Source: Streptomyces sp. YPW6 (GTDB taxonomy: Bacteria > Actinomycetota > Actinomycetes > Streptomycetales > Streptomycetaceae). Taken from it: DNA of 64,000 nucleotides. Made by a program: the position numbers and the translations under genes. Positions 1 to 9,277 of this stretch are shown piece after piece. Under the pieces are notes generated by a model. It worked only from the letters and a program-made list of their open reading frames with translations. It did no database searches and was not told the origin of the DNA. Location of the stretch: assembly GCF_018866325.1 (NCBI RefSeq), contig NZ_CP076457.1:4561001-4625000 (forward strand), in the 5' to 3' direction. Each line of letters starts with the position of its first letter. Position 1 is the stretch's first letter.

Positions 1-224
1 CTTTCTGCCGCCTGGTGGCCGTGCTTCCCGGCGCCCTTGTGGGGCGGGCCGGACGGAAGCGGCCGAGAGCTGTCCTCTTCGCGCGGAACTGCGGTAGATG
101 CCGGGCGGCTCGCTGCCATCGGCGGAGAAGCGCCGGGCGAAGAGACACCACGACCGCCATACGGTCGCGCCAGCTCTGCATCAGACAGAGTTGGTCGATC
201 AGGTTTGCCTTCATGCTACAGGCA

Positions 225-262
225 GGAAGTCCTGTGTGCCTGTGATTGCGCACAGAGCTTCC
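225..262. terminator. Imperfect hairpin
   Basis: Arms 225-239 and 248-262 pair over 15 positions, with three imperfect positions and an 8-nt loop. There is no T-tract, so it may be a GC hairpin terminator of the actinobacterial type or simply a stable structure. Confidence 0.35.
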
Positions 263-327
263 GTGCCGGCCTGTGATCTACGACGCGTTCCTCGCAGGTC
301 GCCTTGGTTGTCACCCATGGAGAGGCG

Positions 328-461
328 CGGGAACGGGCTGAGCCGCTGTCCCCGAAGCGCCCCTTCGGGAACGGGCTGAGCCGCTGTCCCCGAATGGGCG
401 CGGGAACGGGCCTGAGTCGCTCCCCCCGCAGGGGCGGGGACCGGCCCAAGCCGCTGCCCCT
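328..461. repeat. Four ~29-bp GC-rich direct repeats
   Basis: An identical 29-bp unit occurs at 328-356 and 366-394. Two diverged copies follow at 401-430 and 435-461. Each unit has the pattern GGGAACGGGCTGAGCCGCTG followed by a C-run. The array sits about 100 bp downstream of the antiporter stop codon. The spacers are short and unequal, unlike a CRISPR. Confidence 0.75.
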
Positions 462-566
462 GCCCGCAGGGGCTCGGCAGCCGTCCCGCGTCGTGGCCCC
501 GGAACGGGCTCGGGAGCGGGCCCGAGCCGGTGCCCCCCCGGGCGCTCGCGATGAGCCCTCCGGGGC

Positions 567-2210
567 TCAGGGACGGGTCTTCGTACCGCTGCCGCTCCCG
601 TTGAGGCCGGTACGGGTGCCGGTGCCCGCCCCGCCGAGCTTCTTGGCCAGCTTCATCGCCTGGGGGATGGCCGACCCGCCCTGAGGGCCCGCGGCTCCGG
701 GAGTGCGGGAAGCGGGGGAGGTGCCCGTGCCCAGCCAGCCGGCCAGCTTGCCCCCCTCGGCGACCGCCCGCAGGCGCTCCTCCGTCCGGTCGCGCACCGG
801 GTCGGTGGCCACCACCAGCAGCTCGTCCCCGCGCCGCAGCACCGTCGTCGGGGAGGGCACGAAGCTCTTGTTCTCCCGCACCACCAGCGTGACGGCGGCA
901 CCGGCGGGGAGCCGGAGCTCGCTGACCTCGACACCGTGCATCTTCGACTTCGCGGGGACGGCGACCGACAGCAGATGGCCGCGCAGCCGCTCCAGCGGGG
1001 CCGACTCGATGCCCAGGTCGTCGGCCTCGGCCGGGTCCTCGGCGATGTCGAGCTTGTTCGCGACCCAGGGCAGCGTCGGCCCCTGGATCAGGGTGTAGAC
1101 GATGACCAGGATGAAGACGATGTTGAAGATGCGCGTGCTGCCCGCCACGCCGGACACCATCGGAATGGTCGCCAGGACGATGGGCACCGCCCCGCGCAGT
1201 CCGGCCCACGACATGAGGATCTTCTCGCGGGCCGGAATCCGGAACGGCACGAGGCTGAGGAAGACCGACACCGGCCGCGCCACCACGGTCAGCACCAGGC
1301 CCACCACGACGGCCGGCCAGAAGTCGTCGATCAGGTCGTGCGGGGTGACCAGCAGGCCGAGCAGCACGAACATGCCGATCTGGGCCAGCCAGCCGAGCCC
1401 GTCGGCGAAGCCGCGCGTGGCGGGCCAGTGGGGGAGCTTGGAGTTGCCGAGGACCATCGCGGCCAGGTAGACGGCGAGGAACCCGCTGCCGTGGGCCAGG
1501 GCGCCCGCCGCGTAGGCCGAGACGGCGATGGCCATCACGGCGATCGGGTAGAGCCCGGAGGCGGGCAGCGCCACGTGCCGCAGCCCGAGCGATCCCAGCC
1601 AGCCCACCGTGACGCCGATCGCGGCGCCGATGGCCAGCTCCATCGCGATCTCGGCGACCAGGACGTACCAGTGCTCGACCGGGCCGACCGCGGAGAGCGC
1701 CACGACCATGATGACGACCGGAGCGTCGTTGAAGCCGGACTCGGCCTCCAGGACACCGGTGACCCGTGGCGGCAGCGGCACTTTGCGCAGGACCGAGAAG
1801 ACGGCCGCCGCGTCGGTCGAGGAGACGACCGCGCCGATGATGAGCGCCTGGCGCCACTCCAGGCCGACGAGGTAGTGCGCGGCCGAGGCGGTGATGCCGA
1901 CACTGATGCCCACGCCGACGGTCGAGATCACCGCAGCCGCGGGGAGGACCGGGCGGACCTCTTTCCACTTCGCCCCGAGTCCGCCCTCGGCCAGGATGAC
2001 GACGAGGGCGGCGTAGCCGAAGACCTGTGTCAGCTCGGCGTTGTCGAACTCGACGTCGAAGATGCCGTCCTGCCCCAGGGCGATCCCGATGCCCAGGTAC
2101 AGGAGCAGGCTGGGGAGCCCGCTGCGCGAGGAGACCCGTACCGCCACCACGGCGACGAGCAGGACGAGCGAGCAGACGAGCAGGAGTTCGTTGAGCGCGT
2201 GGACAGTCAG
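567..2210 (-). CDS. Potassium/proton antiporter, CPA1/NhaP2 (CvrA) type
   Basis: About 547 residues. The N-terminal ~390 residues form many hydrophobic helices typical of monovalent cation:proton antiporters, including a conserved acidic stretch (VVSSTDAAAVFSVL, then ESGFNDAPVVI). After them comes a cytoplasmic RCK_C/TrkA-C-like domain (roughly residues 400-480, with LPAGAAVTLVVREN and RRGDELLVVA) that would sense nucleotide or cation, and a Gly/Thr-rich tail. Expected role: exchange of K+ or Na+ for H+ at the cytoplasmic membrane, for pH and volume control. The start is uncertain. A GTG exists at 2150, but the hydrophobic first helix and its family-like beginning (TVHALNELLLVCSL) only appear if translation starts at CTG 2210. 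That CTG has an AAGGA ribosome-binding site 7 nt upstream. It is divergent from the acylase gene across a 218-bp intergenic region. Confidence 0.85.
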   Translation of the reverse strand: MTVHALNELLLVCSLVLLVAVVAVRVSSRSGLPSLLLYLGIGIALGQDGIFDVEFDNAELTQVFGYAALVVILAEGGLGAKWKEVRPVLPAAAVISTVGVGISVGITASAAHYLVGLEWRQALIIGAVVSSTDAAAVFSVLRKVPLPPRVTGVLEAESGFNDAPVVIMVVALSAVGPVEHWYVLVAEIAMELAIGAAIGVTVGWLGSLGLRHVALPASGLYPIAVMAIAVSAYAAGALAHGSGFLAVYLAAMVLGNSKLPHWPATRGFADGLGWLAQIGMFVLLGLLVTPHDLIDDFWPAVVVGLVLTVVARPVSVFLSLVPFRIPAREKILMSWAGLRGAVPIVLATIPMVSGVAGSTRIFNIVFILVIVYTLIQGPTLPWVANKLDIAEDPAEADDLGIESAPLERLRGHLLSVAVPAKSKMHGVEVSELRLPAGAAVTLVVRENKSFVPSPTTVLRRGDELLVVATDPVRDRTEERLRAVAEGGKLAGWLGTGTSPASRTPGAAGPQGGSAIPQAMKLAKKLGGAGTGTRTGLNGSGSGTKTRP

Positions 2211-2428
2211 GGTCCGTTCCTTCCCTGCGTGCGTCTGCCGGACCGGCCCCCGGCAGCCAGGTACTTCGTTACCTTACCTAATCGTTAACGGTTCCTTGAC
2301 GGCTTCGAGTGTTCGTACGAGGAAGACGCAGATGGGTGCATCCGTATACCGCGTCCGAGTGGCTTCTCCGCTGCGCCTATGGTTGCTCCTGCACTCCCAG
2401 GACCACCCTGCCCCCTCGAAGGACAGCG

Positions 2429-5173
2429 ATGCCCGCCAACACAACCGCCTCTTCCGGCTCTTCCGACGCGAAGAAGCCCGGCAGGAAGAAGGGGCGACGC
2501 GCCCGCCTGATCGTGCTCGTCCTGGTGCTGGCGCTCGTCGCGGGTGTCGGGTACGGGGCGTACTGGTCCGTGTCCACCGTGCGGGCCTCGTACCCGCAGA
2601 CGACCGGGTCGCTCACGCTCGACGGTCTGTCCGGTGACGTCGAGGTCAAGCGCGACTCCTACGGGATTCCGCAGATCTACGCGGACTCCGACGCCGACCT
2701 CTTCCGTGCCCAGGGCTTCGTCCAGGCGCAGGACCGCTTCTGGGAGATGGACGTCCGCCGGCACATGACGTCCGGCCGGCTCTCCGAGATGTTCGGTTCC
2801 GGACAGGTCGAGACCGACTCCTTCCTCCGCACGCTCGGCTGGCGCCAGGTCGCGCAGAAGGAGTACGACGAGGAGCTCGACGAGAGCACCAAGAAGAACC
2901 TCCAGGCGTACGCGGAGGGCGTCAACGCGTACCTGAAGGGCAAGGAAGGCCGGGACATCTCGGTCGAGTACGCGGCGCTGGGCCTGACCAACGACTACAA
3001 GCCCGGCGAGTGGACCCCGGTCGACTCGGTGGCCTGGCTCAAGGCGATGGCCTGGGACCTGCGCGGCAACATGCAGGACGAGATCGACCGCTCGCTGCTG
3101 ACCAGCCGTCTCGACCAGGACGAGATCGAGGACCTGTACCCCGGCTACCCGTACAAGGACCACAAGCCGATCGTCGAGCAGGGCGCGGTCTCCCCGGTCA
3201 CCGGGAAGTTCGACCCCGAGGCGACCCCGTCCGACTCCGTCGGCTCTGCGACCCCCCAGGGCGCCGGCGAGGGCCTGACCACGCAGCTCGCCGCGCTCTC
3301 CGACACCCTCGACGAGATCCCGGCGCTGCTCGGCCCGAACGGCAACGGCATCGGCTCGAACTCCTGGGTCGTCGGCGGGGACCACACGACGTCCGGCAAG
3401 GCGCTGCTCGCGAACGACCCGCACCTCGCTCCGATGCTGCCCTCCCTCTGGTACCAGATGGGTCTGCACTGCCGGAAGCTCTCGGCGAGCTGCCAGTACG
3501 ACACGGCCGGCTACACCTTCTCCGGCATGCCCGGTGTGATCATCGGGCACAACCAGGACATCGCCTGGGGCCTGACCAACCTGGGCGCCGACGTCACCGA
3601 CCTCTTCCTGGAGAAGGTCTCCGACGACGGCTACCTGTACGACGGCGAGACCAAGCCGTTCACGACCCGCGAGGAGACGATCAAGGTCGCGGGCGGGCGG
3701 GACCGGACGATCACCGTCCGCGAGACCGACAACGGCCCCCTGGTCTCCGACCGCAGCAAGGAGCTGGACAAGGTCGGCCAGAAGGCCCCCGTCAGCAACG
3801 CCGCCCCCGACCGGGCCGACGGGTACGCGGTGGCGCTGAAGTGGACCGCGCTGCAGCCCGGCAAGTCCATGGACGCCGTCTTCGCCATCAACCGGGCCAA
3901 GGACTTCACGGCCTTCCGGGCCGCCGCCGAGAACTTCGAGGTGCCCTCGCAGAACCTCATCTACGCCGACACCGAGGGCAACATCGGCTACCAGGCCCCC
4001 GGCAGGATCCCGGTCCGCTCCGAGGGCTTCGACGGTACGGTCCCGGCCCCGGGCTGGGACCCGGACTACGCGTGGAAGGGCTACATCCCCTTCGACGAGC
4101 TGCCCTACGAGTACAACCCGGACCGCGGCTACATCGTCACCGCCAACCAGGCCGTCATCGACGAGAAGAAGTACCCGTACCTGCTGACCAAGGACTGGGG
4201 CTACGGCGCCCGCAGCCAGCGGATCAACGACCTGCTCGCCCAGAAGATCAAGGGCGGCGAGAAGGTCTCGACCGATGACATGCAGAAGATGCAGATGGAC
4301 AACTTCAGCGAGATCGCCGCGCTGCTGGTGCCCGAGCTGAAGAAGATCAACATCTCCGACCCGAGCGTCCGCGAGGCCCAGAAGCTGCTGGAGGGCTGGG
4401 ACTACACCCAGGAGCCCGACTCGGCCGCCGCCGCGTACTTCAACGGCGTCTGGCGCAACATCCTGAAGCTCGCCTTCGGCAACAAGCTGCCCAAGGAGAT
4501 GCGGGTCGAGGGCGACTGCATCAACGTGCCGCCGGCCAAGAACAGCGGCCCGGCCGACCAGCAGAGGAAGCTCGTCCGCGAGTGCGGCCAGCGTGACGGC
4601 GACACCGCGCAGCCGGACGGCGGCGACCGCTGGTTCCAGGTCGTCCGCGACATCATGGACGACCAGGACAACGCGTGGTGGAAGGCGCCCGCCCGGGGCC
4701 GCGAGGACGCGCTGGAGAGCCGGGACGACCTGTTCGCCCGGGCGATGGAGGACGCCCGCTGGGAGCTGACCTCCAAGCTCGGCAAGAACATCTCCACCTG
4801 GAGCTGGGGCCGGCTGCACCGCCTCACGCTGAAGAACCAGACGCTCGGCACCGAGGGGCCCGGCCTGCTCCAGCGCGCGCTCAACCGCGGCCCCTGGAAC
4901 CTCGGCGGCGGCGAGGCGGCGGTCAACGCCACCGGCTGGAACGCGGCGAGCGGCTACGAGGTCGTCTGGGTGCCGTCGATGCGCATGGTCGTCAACGTGG
5001 GGGACTGGGACAAGTCCCGCTGGATCAACCTCAGCGGGGCCTCCGGACACGCGTTCAGCGCGCACTACACCGACCAGACCGACAAGTGGGTCGACGGTGA
5101 ACTGCTCGACTGGTCCTTCGGGGCCGAAGCGGTCGACGCGTCCACCTCCGACACGCTGACGCTGAAGCCGTAG
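2429..5173 (+). CDS. Penicillin acylase family Ntn hydrolase, membrane-anchored
   Basis: 914 residues. A Lys/Arg-rich cytoplasmic start is followed by one membrane segment (about residues 27-46, LIVLVLVLALVAGVGYGAYW), so the enzyme is probably exported and tethered. The alpha-chain region starts near residue 60 (GDVEVKRDSYGIPQIYADS). The autocatalytic N-terminal nucleophile is expected at Ser310 in GSNSWVVGG, the family's Ser-Asn-x-Trp signature, where the precursor is cut into alpha and beta chains. The beta chain runs to the C-terminus. The family hydrolyses amide bonds of beta-lactams, acyl-homoserine lactones or lipopeptides; the substrate here cannot be told. ATG 2429 has an AAGGA site just upstream. 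The gene converges on the cyclo-ligase gene with a 3-bp gap. Confidence 0.9.
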   Translation: MPANTTASSGSSDAKKPGRKKGRRARLIVLVLVLALVAGVGYGAYWSVSTVRASYPQTTGSLTLDGLSGDVEVKRDSYGIPQIYADSDADLFRAQGFVQAQDRFWEMDVRRHMTSGRLSEMFGSGQVETDSFLRTLGWRQVAQKEYDEELDESTKKNLQAYAEGVNAYLKGKEGRDISVEYAALGLTNDYKPGEWTPVDSVAWLKAMAWDLRGNMQDEIDRSLLTSRLDQDEIEDLYPGYPYKDHKPIVEQGAVSPVTGKFDPEATPSDSVGSATPQGAGEGLTTQLAALSDTLDEIPALLGPNGNGIGSNSWVVGGDHTTSGKALLANDPHLAPMLPSLWYQMGLHCRKLSASCQYDTAGYTFSGMPGVIIGHNQDIAWGLTNLGADVTDLFLEKVSDDGYLYDGETKPFTTREETIKVAGGRDRTITVRETDNGPLVSDRSKELDKVGQKAPVSNAAPDRADGYAVALKWTALQPGKSMDAVFAINRAKDFTAFRAAAENFEVPSQNLIYADTEGNIGYQAPGRIPVRSEGFDGTVPAPGWDPDYAWKGYIPFDELPYEYNPDRGYIVTANQAVIDEKKYPYLLTKDWGYGARSQRINDLLAQKIKGGEKVSTDDMQKMQMDNFSEIAALLVPELKKINISDPSVREAQKLLEGWDYTQEPDSAAAAYFNGVWRNILKLAFGNKLPKEMRVEGDCINVPPAKNSGPADQQRKLVRECGQRDGDTAQPDGGDRWFQVVRDIMDDQDNAWWKAPARGREDALESRDDLFARAMEDARWELTSKLGKNISTWSWGRLHRLTLKNQTLGTEGPGLLQRALNRGPWNLGGGEAAVNATGWNAASGYEVVWVPSMRMVVNVGDWDKSRWINLSGASGHAFSAHYTDQTDKWVDGELLDWSFGAEAVDASTSDTLTLKP

Positions 5174-5176
5174 GCC

Positions 5177-5788
5177 CTACCGGGGGTTCCCGAAACGCCG
5201 CGCTCCGGCCGGTGTCACCACGGCGTCCACGGGGTGGTCGTGCGGTTCCGCGGGGACCCGCGCGACCACCTCGTCCTCGTACAGGAGCACCACGAGCGAC
5301 GGGTGCGCACCGGCGGCGGCCAGCCGGGCGAGCACCCGGTCGTAGCTGCCGCCGCCCCGCCCGAGCCGCATCCCGGCCCCGTCGACCGCCAGGCCGGGCA
5401 GCAGCACCGCGTCGGCGGTCAGGACGGCCCCGGGGCCCAGGCGCGGTCCGTCCGGCTCCAGCAGCCCCCGCCCCGCCGGGAGCAGGTGCGCCGGACCCTC
5501 GTAGTCCGCCCAGTCCAGGTCGTTGTCGGCCAGGAGGACCGGCAGCAGCACCCGCACGCCGCGCCCGCGCAGCGCCTCCAGGAGGGCGCGGGTGCCCGGT
5601 TCGCGGCCCACGGAGACATACGCGGCGACCGTACGGGCGTCGGCCAGTTCGGGGAGGCGCAGCGCGGCCTCGGCGAGAACCGCGGCGGCGCGGAGTGCGT
5701 CCTCCTTCGTCAGGAGGGCCCGTGCGGCGAGCAGTTCGCGCCGCAGAGAGCCCTTCGCGGAGGTCTTTCCGGACTTGTCGGTGTTCAT
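5177..5788 (-). CDS. 5-formyltetrahydrofolate cyclo-ligase
   Basis: 203 residues. It converts 5-formyl-THF to 5,10-methenyl-THF with ATP (one-carbon metabolism, cytosol). The supporting motif is MRLGRGGGSYDR, the family's phosphate/folate-binding loop, near residue 145, preceded by ADAVLLPGLAVD. The Lys/Arg-rich N-terminus (SLRRELLAARALL) is also typical. ATG 5788 is chosen. An in-frame ATG at 5818 would add ten residues and has no clear ribosome-binding site either. It is divergent from galU across 93 bp. Confidence 0.88.
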   Translation of the reverse strand: MNTDKSGKTSAKGSLRRELLAARALLTKEDALRAAAVLAEAALRLPELADARTVAAYVSVGREPGTRALLEALRGRGVRVLLPVLLADNDLDWADYEGPAHLLPAGRGLLEPDGPRLGPGAVLTADAVLLPGLAVDGAGMRLGRGGGSYDRVLARLAAAGAHPSLVVLLYEDEVVARVPAEPHDHPVDAVVTPAGARRFGNPR

Positions 5789-5881
5789 GGGCGACTCACA
5801 CGGTTCTCGTATGGGCATATTTAAGGACGAAGTTAACCGGAAAATCGGCTTCCGGCCGTGTGCACCCGTTAAGGTCAGCTC

Positions 5882-6784
5882 ATGACTCAGTCGCCCTCCA
5901 GGATCACCAAGGCTGTCATTCCGGCAGCGGGTCTCGGCACCCGGTTCCTGCCCGCCACGAAGGCCACTCCCAAGGAGATGCTGCCTGTCGTCGACAAGCC
6001 GGCCATCCAGTACGTCGTCGAGGAAGCCGTGGCAGCGGGCCTCTCCGACGTGCTGATGATCACCGGTCGCAACAAGCGTCCCCTGGAGGACCATTTCGAC
6101 CGCAACTACGAACTGGAGTCCGCCCTCACCCGCAAGGGCGACGCCGAACGCCTGTCCAAGGTCCAGGAGTCCAGCGACCTGGCCACCATGCACTACGTGC
6201 GCCAGGGGGACCCCCGCGGGCTCGGGCACGCCGTGCTGTGCGCGGCCCCGCACGTGGGCGACCAGCCGTTCGCGGTGCTCCTCGGCGACGACCTCATCGA
6301 CCCGCGCGACGCGCTGCTGGCCCGGATGGTCGAGGTCCAGGAGCGTGAGGGCGGCAGCGTCGTCGCGCTGATGGAGGTCGACCCCGCGCAGATCCACCTG
6401 TACGGCTGCGCCGCCGCGGACGCCACCGTCGACGGCGACGTCGTCCGCGTCACCGACCTGGTCGAGAAGCCCGACCCGGCCGACGCCCCCAGCAACCTCG
6501 CCGTCATCGGCCGGTACGTCCTGGACCCCGCGGTCTTCGGCATACTGCGACACACCGAGCCGGGCCGCGGCGGCGAGATCCAGCTCACCGACGCGCTCCA
6601 GCTGCTCGCCGCGGACGAGACGATCGGCGGCCCCGTGCACGGCGTCGTCTTCAAGGGCCGCCGCTACGACACCGGGGACCGCAGCGACTATCTGCGCGCC
6701 ATTGTCAGACTGGCGTGCGAACGTGAGGACCTGGGGCCGGACTTCCGGACCTGGCTGCGCAAGTACGTCGCTGAGGAGATGTAG
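5882..6784 (+). CDS. galU: UTP-glucose-1-phosphate uridylyltransferase
   Basis: 300 residues, full length. The nucleotidyltransferase signature AVIPAAGLGTRFLPATKATP is followed by KEMLPVVDKPAIQYVVEEA. LLGDDLID supplies the metal-binding aspartates and EKPDPADAPSNLAVIGRYVL the sugar-binding region. It makes UDP-glucose from UTP and glucose-1-phosphate for cell-wall polymers, trehalose and glycosylation. The moeA start lies only 4 bp after its stop, so the two are probably co-transcribed. Confidence 0.96.
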   Translation: MTQSPSRITKAVIPAAGLGTRFLPATKATPKEMLPVVDKPAIQYVVEEAVAAGLSDVLMITGRNKRPLEDHFDRNYELESALTRKGDAERLSKVQESSDLATMHYVRQGDPRGLGHAVLCAAPHVGDQPFAVLLGDDLIDPRDALLARMVEVQEREGGSVVALMEVDPAQIHLYGCAAADATVDGDVVRVTDLVEKPDPADAPSNLAVIGRYVLDPAVFGILRHTEPGRGGEIQLTDALQLLAADETIGGPVHGVVFKGRRYDTGDRSDYLRAIVRLACEREDLGPDFRTWLRKYVAEEM

Positions 6785-6788
6785 CCCC

Positions 6789-8099
6789 GTGAGCAGCACG
6801 ATCTGGTCGGTCGACGAGCATCTGGACGACATCCTCGCCTCGGTGCGGCCGCTGGAGCCCATCGAACTGCAACTGCCCGACGCCCAGGGCTGCGTCCTGG
6901 TCAAGGACGTCGTCGTCGAGGTGGCCCTGCCGCCCTTCGACAACAGCTCCATGGACGGGTACGCGGTCCGCGTCGCCGATGTCGAGGGCGCGAGCGAGGA
7001 GTTCCCCGCGGTCCTCACCGTCATCGGTGACGTCGCCGCGGGCAGCGCGGGGCTCGCCGACGACCAGGTCGTGGGACCGGGGCAGGCCGCCCGCATCATG
7101 ACGGGCGCCCCGCTGCCCGCCGGTGCGGAGGCCGTGGTCCCGGTCGAGTGGACGGACGGCGGTACGGGCGGTGGCCCGGCCGAGGGGATGCGCGCCCACG
7201 CCGACGCGCCGGAGGGCGCCACCGGCGAGGTCAGGGTGCACCGGCCCGTCGTCGCGGGCGCCCATGTGCGCGAGCGCGGGAGCGACGTCCAGCCGGGCGA
7301 GCCGGCCCTGGCCGCCGGATCGGTCGTCGGCCCGCCGCAGATCGGGCTGCTCGCGGCGATCGGCTGCTCCACCGTCGTCGTACGGCCCCGCCCCCGCGTG
7401 GTCGTCCTGTCCACCGGCAGCGAGCTGGTCCAGCCCGGCGAGGGGCTGACGGGCGGCCAGATCTACGACTCCAACAGCTTCGCGCTGACCGCCGCGGCCC
7501 GGGACGCCGGCGCCATCGCCTACCGCGTCGGCGCGGTCACCGACGACGCCGAGACGCTGCGCGCGACCATCGAGGACCAGCTGATCCGCGCGGACATCGT
7601 CGTCACCACGGGCGGTGTCAGCGTCGGTGCGTACGACGTCGTCAAGGAGGCGCTGTCCTCCGTCGGCGACGCGGACGAGCCGGGCGGCGGGGTCGAGTTC
7701 CGCAAGCTCGCCATGCAGCCGGGCAAGCCCCAGGGCTTCGGCTCGATCGGCCCGGACCACACCCCGCTGCTGGCCCTGCCGGGCAACCCGGTCTCCGCCT
7801 ACGTCTCCTTCGAGCTGTTCGTCCGCCCCGCCATCCGTGCCCTGATGGGCCTCCCCGACGTGCACCGCCCCACGGTTCGCGCCGAGCTGCGCGCCGACAA
7901 GGCGCTCACCTCGCCGCCCGCCCGCCGTCAGTTCCTGCGGGCCCGCTACGACGCGGAGGCGGGCACGGTCACCCCGGTCGGCGGCTCCGGCTCGCATCTG
8001 GTCGCCGCACTGGCCCGGGCCGACGCGCTGATCGTGGTGCCCGAGGACGTCACCTCGGTCGAGCCCGGCACGGAGACGGACGTGGTCCTGCTCCGCTGA
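6789..8099 (+). CDS. moeA: Molybdopterin molybdotransferase MoeA
   Basis: 436 residues. It inserts molybdate into adenylated molybdopterin, the last step of molybdenum cofactor synthesis. The MoeA N-terminal signature PPFDNSSMDGYAVR is at about residue 48. The MoCF-binding domain carries VVTTGGVSVGAYDVVKEAL and LLALPGNPVSAYVSFE, and a C-terminal beta domain follows. GTG 6789 is preceded by GAGGAG inside the end of galU. One stretch (about residues 115-165, rich in Gly and Ala) is longer than in enterobacterial MoeA. It heads a moeA-moaC-mogA group. Confidence 0.95.
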   Translation: MSSTIWSVDEHLDDILASVRPLEPIELQLPDAQGCVLVKDVVVEVALPPFDNSSMDGYAVRVADVEGASEEFPAVLTVIGDVAAGSAGLADDQVVGPGQAARIMTGAPLPAGAEAVVPVEWTDGGTGGGPAEGMRAHADAPEGATGEVRVHRPVVAGAHVRERGSDVQPGEPALAAGSVVGPPQIGLLAAIGCSTVVVRPRPRVVVLSTGSELVQPGEGLTGGQIYDSNSFALTAAARDAGAIAYRVGAVTDDAETLRATIEDQLIRADIVVTTGGVSVGAYDVVKEALSSVGDADEPGGGVEFRKLAMQPGKPQGFGSIGPDHTPLLALPGNPVSAYVSFELFVRPAIRALMGLPDVHRPTVRAELRADKALTSPPARRQFLRARYDAEAGTVTPVGGSGSHLVAALARADALIVVPEDVTSVEPGTETDVVLLR

Positions 8100-8139
8100 C
8101 CGCCGCCCCGTGGCGGTACGGTATCTGCCGCCGTGCCTT

Positions 8140-8157
8140 CCGGAGGACCTCCTCCGG
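8140..8157. terminator. Short hairpin between moeA and moaC
   Basis: A perfect 7-bp stem (8140-8146 with 8151-8157) with a 4-nt loop lies in the 99-bp gap between moeA and moaC. It could attenuate or process the transcript. There is no T-run. Confidence 0.4.
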
Positions 8158-8198
8158 GCCCGAGGCCCATCGGTGCCCCTACCGCTAGGCGGAGTGAG

Positions 8199-8708
8199 TT
8201 GAGTACGCAGAACAGGCTGACGCACATCGACGAGGCGGGCGCGGCCCGCATGGTCGACGTGTCGGCGAAGGACGTCACCACCCGCGTCGCCCGCGCATCC
8301 GGCCGGGTGCTCGTCGCGCCGCGCGTGATCGAGCTGCTGCGCGGCGAGGGAGTGCCCAAGGGCGACGCCCTCGCCACCGCGCGGATCGCCGGGATCATGG
8401 GGGCCAAGCGCACCCCGGACCTGATCCCGCTCTGCCACCCGCTGGCCGTCTCCGGTGTGAAGGTCGACCTGAGCGTGGCCGACGACGCGGTGGAGATCAC
8501 GGCCACCGTGAAGACGACGGACCGCACGGGCGTCGAGATGGAGGCCCTGACGGCGGTGTCGGTGGCGGCCCTGACGGTCGTCGACATGATCAAGGCGGTC
8601 GACAAGAGCGCGGTCATCACCGACGTACGGGTCGAGGCGAAGTCCGGCGGCAAGTCCGGCGACTACCGGCGCACCACGCCCGCGGTACCGACGGGACCGG
8701 ACGCGTGA
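8199..8708 (+). CDS. moaC: Cyclic pyranopterin monophosphate synthase MoaC
   Basis: 169 residues. It converts the MoaA product to cyclic pyranopterin monophosphate in molybdenum cofactor synthesis. The family motif IPLCHPLAVSGVKVD and the downstream TGVEMEALTAVSVAALTVVDMIK, VEAKSGGKSGDY segments are all present, so the enzyme looks intact. The likely start is TTG 8199, directly after a GGAGTGAG site, giving the usual N-terminus LTHIDEAGAARMVDVS. The stop overlaps the start of mogA (GTGA), implying translational coupling. Confidence 0.95.
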   Translation: MSTQNRLTHIDEAGAARMVDVSAKDVTTRVARASGRVLVAPRVIELLRGEGVPKGDALATARIAGIMGAKRTPDLIPLCHPLAVSGVKVDLSVADDAVEITATVKTTDRTGVEMEALTAVSVAALTVVDMIKAVDKSAVITDVRVEAKSGGKSGDYRRTTPAVPTGPDA

Positions 8709-9277
8709 CGCCGCCCGAGCCCGCCGGAGCCGCCCACGAGCAGCGGGGGCCGGAGCCCGCCGGAGCCGCGCCGGGCGGCCCCGCCCCCTACCGCGCCCTC
8801 GTCGTCACCGCCTCCAACCGGGCCTCCGCCGGGGTGTACGCGGACAAGGGCGGCCCTCTGATCGCCGAGGCGCTGACCGGCCTCGGCTTCACGGTCGAAG
8901 GCCCGCAGGTCGTCCCCGACGGCGATCCGGTCGAGGCGGCCCTGCGTGCGGGCGTCGCCGCCGGGTACGACGTGATCGTCACCACCGGCGGTACGGGCAT
9001 CTCGCCCACCGACGCCACCCCCGAGGCCACCCGCCGGGTGCTCGACCACGAGATTCCCGGCATCCCGGAGGCGATCCGAGCCGAGGGCCTCGCCAAGGTC
9101 CCCACCGCCGCCCTCTCCCGGGGTCTCGCGGGCGTCGCGGCCCGCACTCTGATCGTCAACCTCCCCGGCTCCACCGGAGGGGTGAAGGACGGGCTGGCCG
9201 TCCTCGGCCGGCTGCTGGTGCACGCCGTCGACCAGCTTCGCGGCGGCGACCACCCCCGACCGGGGAGCCCGAGCTGA
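8705..9277 (+). CDS. mogA: Molybdenum cofactor biosynthesis MogA/MoaB-family protein
   Basis: 190 residues. It is the molybdopterin adenylyltransferase-type MoCF domain: VVTASNRASAG, VIVTTGGTGISPTDATPEAT and VNLPGSTGGVKDGLAVL are the conserved nucleotide/MPT-binding segments. The first ~28 residues are a Pro/Ala/Glu-rich extension not needed for the fold. GTG 8705 overlaps the moaC stop by 4 bp. With moeA and moaC it covers an early step and the last two steps of cofactor synthesis; moaA, moaE and moaD are not in the window. Confidence 0.9.
   Translation: MTPPEPAGAAHEQRGPEPAGAAPGGPAPYRALVVTASNRASAGVYADKGGPLIAEALTGLGFTVEGPQVVPDGDPVEAALRAGVAAGYDVIVTTGGTGISPTDATPEATRRVLDHEIPGIPEAIRAEGLAKVPTAALSRGLAGVAARTLIVNLPGSTGGVKDGLAVLGRLLVHAVDQLRGGDHPRPGSPS

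Larger units (their letters stand above)
1..566. other. Left-edge non-coding stretch
   Basis: I find no convincing gene here. The open frames have no matching ribosome-binding site and no recognisable protein pattern. The stretch contains one hairpin (225-262) and a set of GC-rich direct repeats (328-461) that lie just downstream of the antiporter gene on the opposite strand. It may be the 3' untranslated tail of that gene or the upstream region of a gene off the window. Confidence 0.5.

Noticed and set aside
328..461. CRISPR array
   Set aside because: Only four copies, two of them diverged, spacers 4-9 bp and no cas genes.
211..2288. Long frames on both strands over the antiporter
   Set aside because: They are Arg/Gly/Pro- or Asp/Arg-rich shadow frames. 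The antiporter frame alone shows membrane helices and family motifs.
2285..5065. A 926-codon open frame antisense to the acylase gene
   Set aside because: It is a shadow of the high-GC third-position pattern. Its residues are dominated by Val, Arg, Gly, Leu and Asp, it has no domain, and the acylase on the other strand has full family motifs.
5177..7414. A 745-codon frame on the - strand joined to the cyclo-ligase
   Set aside because: Only the last 203 codons (from 5788) match the cyclo-ligase. The upstream part is antisense to galU and moeA.
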